From positions 1-64,000 of the forward strand of contig NZ_LUTP01000018.1 of assembly GCF_002111585.1 (NCBI RefSeq): DNA of 64,000 bases. Direction: 5' to 3'. Positions within the stretch are counted from its first letter, which is position 1; each line of letters starts with the position of its first letter. The notes under the pieces are model-generated. The model made no database searches. It was given only the letters and a program-made list of their open reading frames with translations, and was not told the origin of the DNA. Both the position numbers and the translations under genes were made by a program. Origin of the DNA: Lonsdalea iberica. GTDB lineage: Bacteria; Pseudomonadota; Gammaproteobacteria; Enterobacterales; Enterobacteriaceae. Shown here in pieces: positions 60,386-64,000 of the stretch.

Positions 60386-61108
60386 TTATCGAGACGACGC
60401 GCGGGACTGCTGCCAGAGTTCAACGCATGCCTGTGCTAATGCCTGCGTCGTATCAATGCTGCGCGCCTGCCACCGTGAGTTGACTGCAGCCAGCGCGGGA
60501 GCGACCTCCGTGCAGGCCAGAATTAGCCTTGTTACGCCTCGCTCCGCCAGCCTTTCGGCCAGTTGCTCCAGCAGAATACCGCCTTCGACGAGTTCACCAC
60601 GTTTGACCGCGTAGCATCCCGGCACGAACAGTTCTTCCATCTCCTGCGGCGTGGGCGCCAGCACTTCGTTGCCCGTAGCAGCCAGACGTTGCTGATACCA
60701 ACCCGCGCGCAACGTACCGTGCGTGGCAATCAGTCCCGTCACCTCCGGCGGTGCGGTGACGTGCTTATGCATCGCTGCCAGCGTGACGTCCGCGATATGC
60801 AGCAAAGGCACACGACTGCCCGCCACGAGGGCATCAAACCAGTGGTGCGCCGTGTTACAGGGGATCACGATATGGCTAAGCGGCAGCCGATTGAGCGATC
60901 GTATGGCCTCCAACAACACCGGTAGCGGCGATGGGCCGGTTCCCGCCAGCGCTTTTTGGCGATCCGGGATCTGCGGCACATTCCAGACGACCAGCGGGAC
61001 ATGATCTTGATCGCGGTCGGCTGGCGTCGACACGATGATTTTCTGCACCAGATCGGCCGTCGCCAGCGGCCCCATGCCGCCTAACACGCCGATCAGACAA
61101 TTCGTCAC
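60386..61108 (-). CDS. Aspartate/glutamate racemase family protein
   Basis: 240 residues. Asp/Glu racemase fold with N-terminal IGVLGGMGPLATADLVQKI, first catalytic Cys in IPCNTAHHW (about 84) and second Cys in LACTEVAP (about 199). Such enzymes racemise acidic amino acids without cofactor. It starts 2 bases after the stop of the D-cysteine desulfhydrase-like gene, so one transcript. In this setting an acidic sulfur amino acid such as cysteate could be the substrate; this is inference. Confidence 0.85.
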   Translation of the reverse strand: MTNCLIGVLGGMGPLATADLVQKIIVSTPADRDQDHVPLVVWNVPQIPDRQKALAGTGPSPLPVLLEAIRSLNRLPLSHIVIPCNTAHHWFDALVAGSRVPLLHIADVTLAAMHKHVTAPPEVTGLIATHGTLRAGWYQQRLAATGNEVLAPTPQEMEELFVPGCYAVKRGELVEGGILLEQLAERLAERGVTRLILACTEVAPALAAVNSRWQARSIDTTQALAQACVELWQQSRASSR

Positions 61109-61110
61109 GT

Positions 61111-62121
61111 TCAGCGTTCCTGTTGCTCGAAGAACTCTCGGTAGCCGAACAGCCCGGCCGAGCCGCCCGTATGAATAAAGACGACCTGCTCGCCTTTCTT
61201 GAAATCCCCTTTCCTGATGAGGTCGATTAGTCCCGCCATCCCTTTACCGGAGTAGACCGGATCGAGCAGGATCCCTTCCAGGCGCGCCAGCAGTTGGAGT
61301 GCCTCTCGCGTCCCCTCGTTAGGGATGCCATACCCTTTGCCGACATAATCGCTGTTAGCCTTCACGGCGGCGCGCGGCAGCACTTCATCAATCCCCAGAC
61401 GCTGCCAGATCTGCTGCGCCAGACGATAGACATTCTCTTCCTGCTTCTCTTTTGGCGCACGTACGCTGATACCCAACACCGGTATGCCGCTGCGAACCGC
61501 CGTCAGCCCGGCGACCAGCCCCGCCTGCGTACCGCTGCTGCCGGAGGCATGGACAATATGATCGATGCGCAGACGCTGCTGGCTGGACTGGAACAGCAGC
61601 TCTTCCGCGCAGGCGACATAGCCCAAGGCGCCAGTGACATTAGAGCCTCCGCCGGGAATGACATAAGGGCGGCGGCCTTCTCGACGCAGCTCGTCCGCCA
61701 GCGACGCCAGCGCCTGCTGCATGTCCGTGCCTGCGGGCAGATGGTCGACAATCTCCCCGCCTAACAAATGATCCAGCAAGATGTTCCCCGACCGCTGATA
61801 AGGCTCGCCGTAATCCTCAACCCGTTTTTCCAGCAACACTTTGGTTTTCAGCCCCAGCTTCGCCGCCGCGGCGATGGTCTGGCGCACGTGATTCGACTGC
61901 GTGGCGCCCTGCGTCAGGATGATATCGGCTTCCTGCTGCAACGCCTCCGCCAACAGGAATTCCAGCTTGCGTGTTTTATTGCCGCCCGTCGCCAGACCGG
62001 TCGCATCATCGCGTTTGATATAAATCGTCGGGCCGTTGAGATAGGCCGTCAGCGCCGGCAGGGGTTCGAGCGGGGTGGGGAAATGCCCTAATGATAAACG
62101 TGGGAAGCGAGCAAGGTGCAT
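61111..62121 (-). CDS. D-cysteine desulfhydrase / L-cysteate sulfo-lyase family enzyme
   Basis: 336 residues, fold type II PLP enzyme of the ACC deaminase/DcyD/CuyA family. The PLP Lys is in [14 protein letters not shown] (about 49), with [17 protein letters not shown] for substrate binding, [19 protein letters not shown] for phosphate, and [11 protein letters not shown] near the C-terminus. DcyD splits D-cysteine to pyruvate, sulfide and ammonia; CuyA splits L-cysteate to pyruvate, sulfite and ammonia. Sequence alone does not separate them here. GAGGAG precedes the start. The neighbouring racemase, Ldh2-type dehydrogenase and sulfonate-type binding protein make cysteate plausible. Confidence 0.85.
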   Translation of the reverse strand: MHLARFPRLSLGHFPTPLEPLPALTAYLNGPTIYIKRDDATGLATGGNKTRKLEFLLAEALQQEADIILTQGATQSNHVRQTIAAAAKLGLKTKVLLEKRVEDYGEPYQRSGNILLDHLLGGEIVDHLPAGTDMQQALASLADELRREGRRPYVIPGGGSNVTGALGYVACAEELLFQSSQQRLRIDHIVHASGSSGTQAGLVAGLTAVRSGIPVLGISVRAPKEKQEENVYRLAQQIWQRLGIDEVLPRAAVKANSDYVGKGYGIPNEGTREALQLLARLEGILLDPVYSGKGMAGLIDLIRKGDFKKGEQVVFIHTGGSAGLFGYREFFEQQER

Positions 62122-62367
62122 CTTATTCTCCTCAAGAAAATCGGTATCGTGTTTTATTTGAAGCGGGCTGTGTCGTCTGCGTTATGGCGCCAGACAACCT
62201 AATGAACAAATGCAATACACTTTAATGGCGTCGTTGAATCAGAAAATATCGGGATGCGCCTGCTTACGTGCAATTCTGGTCTTCATCGCATGTCAGAAAT
62301 CATTCGATATAAATGCAAAAGTTTCCGACTTAAACCGCGCAACGACGCACGCCGCCGTTATTAATCA
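62122..62367. other. Gap between two same-strand genes, nothing recognised
   Basis: 246 bases between the dehydrogenase stop and the desulfhydrase-like start. It is AT-richer than the genes and could hold a separate promoter. Confidence 0.4.
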
Positions 62368-63390
62368 TCAGGCGACCTGCGTTTGCAGCTGGCTTAATTG
62401 GGCCCAACTGGTGTCATCCACATAAATCCCCTCTTTCTTCCGCTGACGATAGGCTATCTGTTCCGGTTCGCCCGGCAGCAGTAGTTCGCCATCTTCGCGG
62501 GATTGCCGGATCCACTCCAGCAGTGCGGGGATCTCCTGATGATAGCGCGCGTTTCCACCCAGCCTATCGGGATCGATCAGAATGGAGAGCATGCTGTTGA
62601 TGATCTGGTTGCCTTTTCCCGTGGCCGTGCGTTCATTGCTGCCGCCGGTTAATACCGCGCCCAGCAGCGAGCAGATGATGGCCAGGCCGGAGCCTTTATG
62701 CTGCCCGAACGCCAGCAGCGCGCCGGTGGGCTGCTCCATCAGCCAACGCGGGTCCACCGCGGGCTGGCCCTGATTGTCCACGATGCAGCCGGGCGCCAGC
62801 AGTTTGCCCTCATTCCACGCGATGCGGGCCTTGTTACCGGCAATGACGCTGGTGGCAAAGTCCAGAATGACCGGCGATTTGCCGGCAACCGGGATACCCG
62901 CGCAGAACGGATTCGTGCCCAACCGAGGTTGGACGCCCTGCCACGGCATCACCACCGGGCGGTTGTAGACGTTGGCGAAATGCAGGGACACCAGTCCGGC
63001 GTCCGCCGCCTGTTCCGCCCAGGCGCCAATGCGCCCAAGATGATGCGCATCCGCCAGTCCGACCACGGCGACGCCGTGTTCTTGCGCGCGCTCAATCCCC
63101 TCCGCGATAACCTGACGGGCGACCACCTGACCGAAGCCATGCTGTCCAGCAAAAGAGATTAACGGCCCCGCATCCAGCGTTTTCTCCGCCACGGCGTGGG
63201 GGCATAGCCCGCCATCACGAATGGCGGCGATGTAGCGAGGCAGCATGCTGACGCCGTGAGAGTCATGCCCTTTCAAACTCGACTCCACGAGGTTATCCGC
63301 AACTAGACCGGCAACCTCTTCCGTCACCTTAACCGCCAGCAAACACTCGCGCAGATAACCGCGTAAATAGTGATGAGAAAAAACGGGCAT
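62368..63390 (-). CDS. Malate/L-lactate dehydrogenase family (Ldh2/ComC-like) oxidoreductase
   Basis: 340 residues with the Ldh2 fold. Motifs are SLKGHDSHGVSMLPRY (about 38-53), GLADAHHLGRIGAWAEQ with the catalytic His pair, GTNPFCAGIP, and the C-terminal GGNARYHQEI. The family contains ureidoglycolate, 2,3-diketogulonate, malate and (R)-sulfolactate (ComC) dehydrogenases, all NAD(P)-linked 2-hydroxyacid enzymes. Next to a possible cysteate lyase gene and a sulfonate-type binding protein gene, sulfolactate is a candidate substrate. That is inference. Confidence 0.85.
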   Translation of the reverse strand: MPVFSHHYLRGYLRECLLAVKVTEEVAGLVADNLVESSLKGHDSHGVSMLPRYIAAIRDGGLCPHAVAEKTLDAGPLISFAGQHGFGQVVARQVIAEGIERAQEHGVAVVGLADAHHLGRIGAWAEQAADAGLVSLHFANVYNRPVVMPWQGVQPRLGTNPFCAGIPVAGKSPVILDFATSVIAGNKARIAWNEGKLLAPGCIVDNQGQPAVDPRWLMEQPTGALLAFGQHKGSGLAIICSLLGAVLTGGSNERTATGKGNQIINSMLSILIDPDRLGGNARYHQEIPALLEWIRQSREDGELLLPGEPEQIAYRQRKKEGIYVDDTSWAQLSQLQTQVA

Positions 63391-63667
63391 GACATTTCAT
63401 TCCAGGTCAATAGACAGAGATGAATATCATGCACCGTATTTTTTATTCGATAAGTCAAAAATAGTGCTTTGAATAGCAGCAAATTTGCTAAGCAATATTC
63501 AGGCTTTATTTAATCGAGATTTATACAAATAAAATACCGATAAATTATTCCAAAATAACCTTTATAAAATTCACTCACCTGCTCATAGCATACGCAGACT
63601 TTATTTTCTTCCGGCGAAGGCCGCTTCGTTTTTCTTTATTTTTTTATTTAATATAAGTGAGAAAGAT
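63391..63667. promoter_or_regulatory. Divergent promoter region, dehydrogenase and binding-protein genes
   Basis: 277 AT-rich bases with no gene. Control of both directions is expected here. No Cbl or CysB site was identified by eye. Confidence 0.45.
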
Positions 63668-64000
63668 ATGAATTCATCAGGAAATCAGAATAAGACGGGC
63701 TTTACCGGACGACTGGCGGCGTTGTCCTTATTGGCAGGCCTGGGGCTGAGTGCCATCCCCTTATTCGCAAAGGCGGAAGGCAATCTCCGCATCGCTCAGC
63801 AGTTCGGCATCGGCTATTTGATCCTTGATGTCGTACGAGACCGGCAGTTAATCGAAAAACAGGGCAAGCGGCAAGGCGTAGATATCAACGTGGAATGGCG
63901 CACGCTCTCCGGCGCCACCATTATTAATGAAGCGTTGCTTTCGGGTTCGCTCGACGTGGCTTCCGCCGGCGTACCGCCCGCGCTGACCCTGTGGGACCGA
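63668..64000 (+). CDS. SsuA/TauA-like ABC transporter substrate-binding protein, partial
   Basis: The first 111 codons are present; the gene runs off the right edge. A signal peptide (LAALSLLAGLGLSAIPLF, cleavage probably after AKA) is followed by LRIAQQFGIGYLILDVVRD, VDINVEWRTLSGATIINEALLSGSLDVASAGVPPAL. This is the usual N-lobe of nitrate/sulfonate/taurine binding proteins. It should bind a small sulfonate, nitrate-like or related solute in the periplasm. Divergent from the Ldh2-type gene. Permease and ATPase genes would be expected just outside the window. Confidence 0.82.
   Translation, partial: MNSSGNQNKTGFTGRLAALSLLAGLGLSAIPLFAKAEGNLRIAQQFGIGYLILDVVRDRQLIEKQGKRQGVDINVEWRTLSGATIINEALLSGSLDVASAGVPPALTLWDR

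Overview
The window looks like chromosomal DNA of a plant-associated enterobacterium, most likely Pectobacteriaceae (Dickeya/Brenneria/Lonsdalea-like). The main reasons are a complete achromobactin siderophore locus in the acsF-acr-acsD-acsE-yhcA-acsC-acsB-acsA-cbrABCD order, enterobacterial-type polyamine genes (ydcSTUV-patD, patA, a puuP relative) and a plant-responsive type LuxR solo next to a proline iminopeptidase gene. The genus is inference. No rRNA, tRNA, CRISPR array, phage or IS element was recognised.

Layout. 1-4.1 kb: a DJ-1/PfpI gene running off the edge, a NemR-like repressor with its operator, a heptamer microsatellite, a divergent gpmA paralogue, a wrecked pilin gene and an IprA-like regulator. 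4.1-6.9 kb: AT-rich DNA without a convincing gene. 6.9-9.0 kb: a NorR-like AAA+ protein with damaged catalytic motifs and the tail of a glucose dehydrogenase gene. 9.1-16.7 kb: a five-gene peptide ABC transporter operon divergent from a LuxR solo and a proline iminopeptidase gene, resembling the PipR plant-signal systems. 17-20 kb: purine nucleoside phosphorylase, a permease remnant and an MFS transporter. 19.8-28.1 kb: a ydcSTUV-type transporter flanked by two gamma-aminobutyraldehyde dehydrogenases, with a LysR regulator upstream. 28.5-34.2 kb: ordinary singletons (HcxA-like dehydrogenase, Cdh, GNAT, OsmC, LysE-like). 34.3-38.6 kb: a radical SAM/SPASM enzyme translationally coupled to a YjeH-like transporter, divergent from a PuuP-like importer. 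38.7-55.7 kb: the achromobactin operon, with an RraA-fold gene coupled to its end and a Fur box at its head. 56-60.3 kb: patA and dcuB, each broken by one frameshift. 60.4-64 kb: a racemase, a D-cysteine desulfhydrase/cysteate lyase family enzyme, an Ldh2-family dehydrogenase and a divergent SsuA/TauA-like binding protein, a possible sulfonate-use locus.

How the genes fit together. Iron: AcsF supplies diaminobutyrate; AcsD, AcsE, AcsC and AcsA build the siderophore; YhcA probably exports it; Acr and CbrABCD bring the ferric complex back. Polyamines: the ydc system and the PuuP-like protein would import putrescine-type compounds, and the aldehyde dehydrogenases would finish the transaminase route whose first enzyme, PatA, is frameshifted here. 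Plant sensing: the LuxR solo probably controls peptide uptake and hydrolysis.

The window mixes intact operons with several decayed genes (pilin, gcd, nucleoside permease, patA, dcuB and the acsA tail). This suggests ongoing gene loss, but the single-base events could also be sequencing errors.
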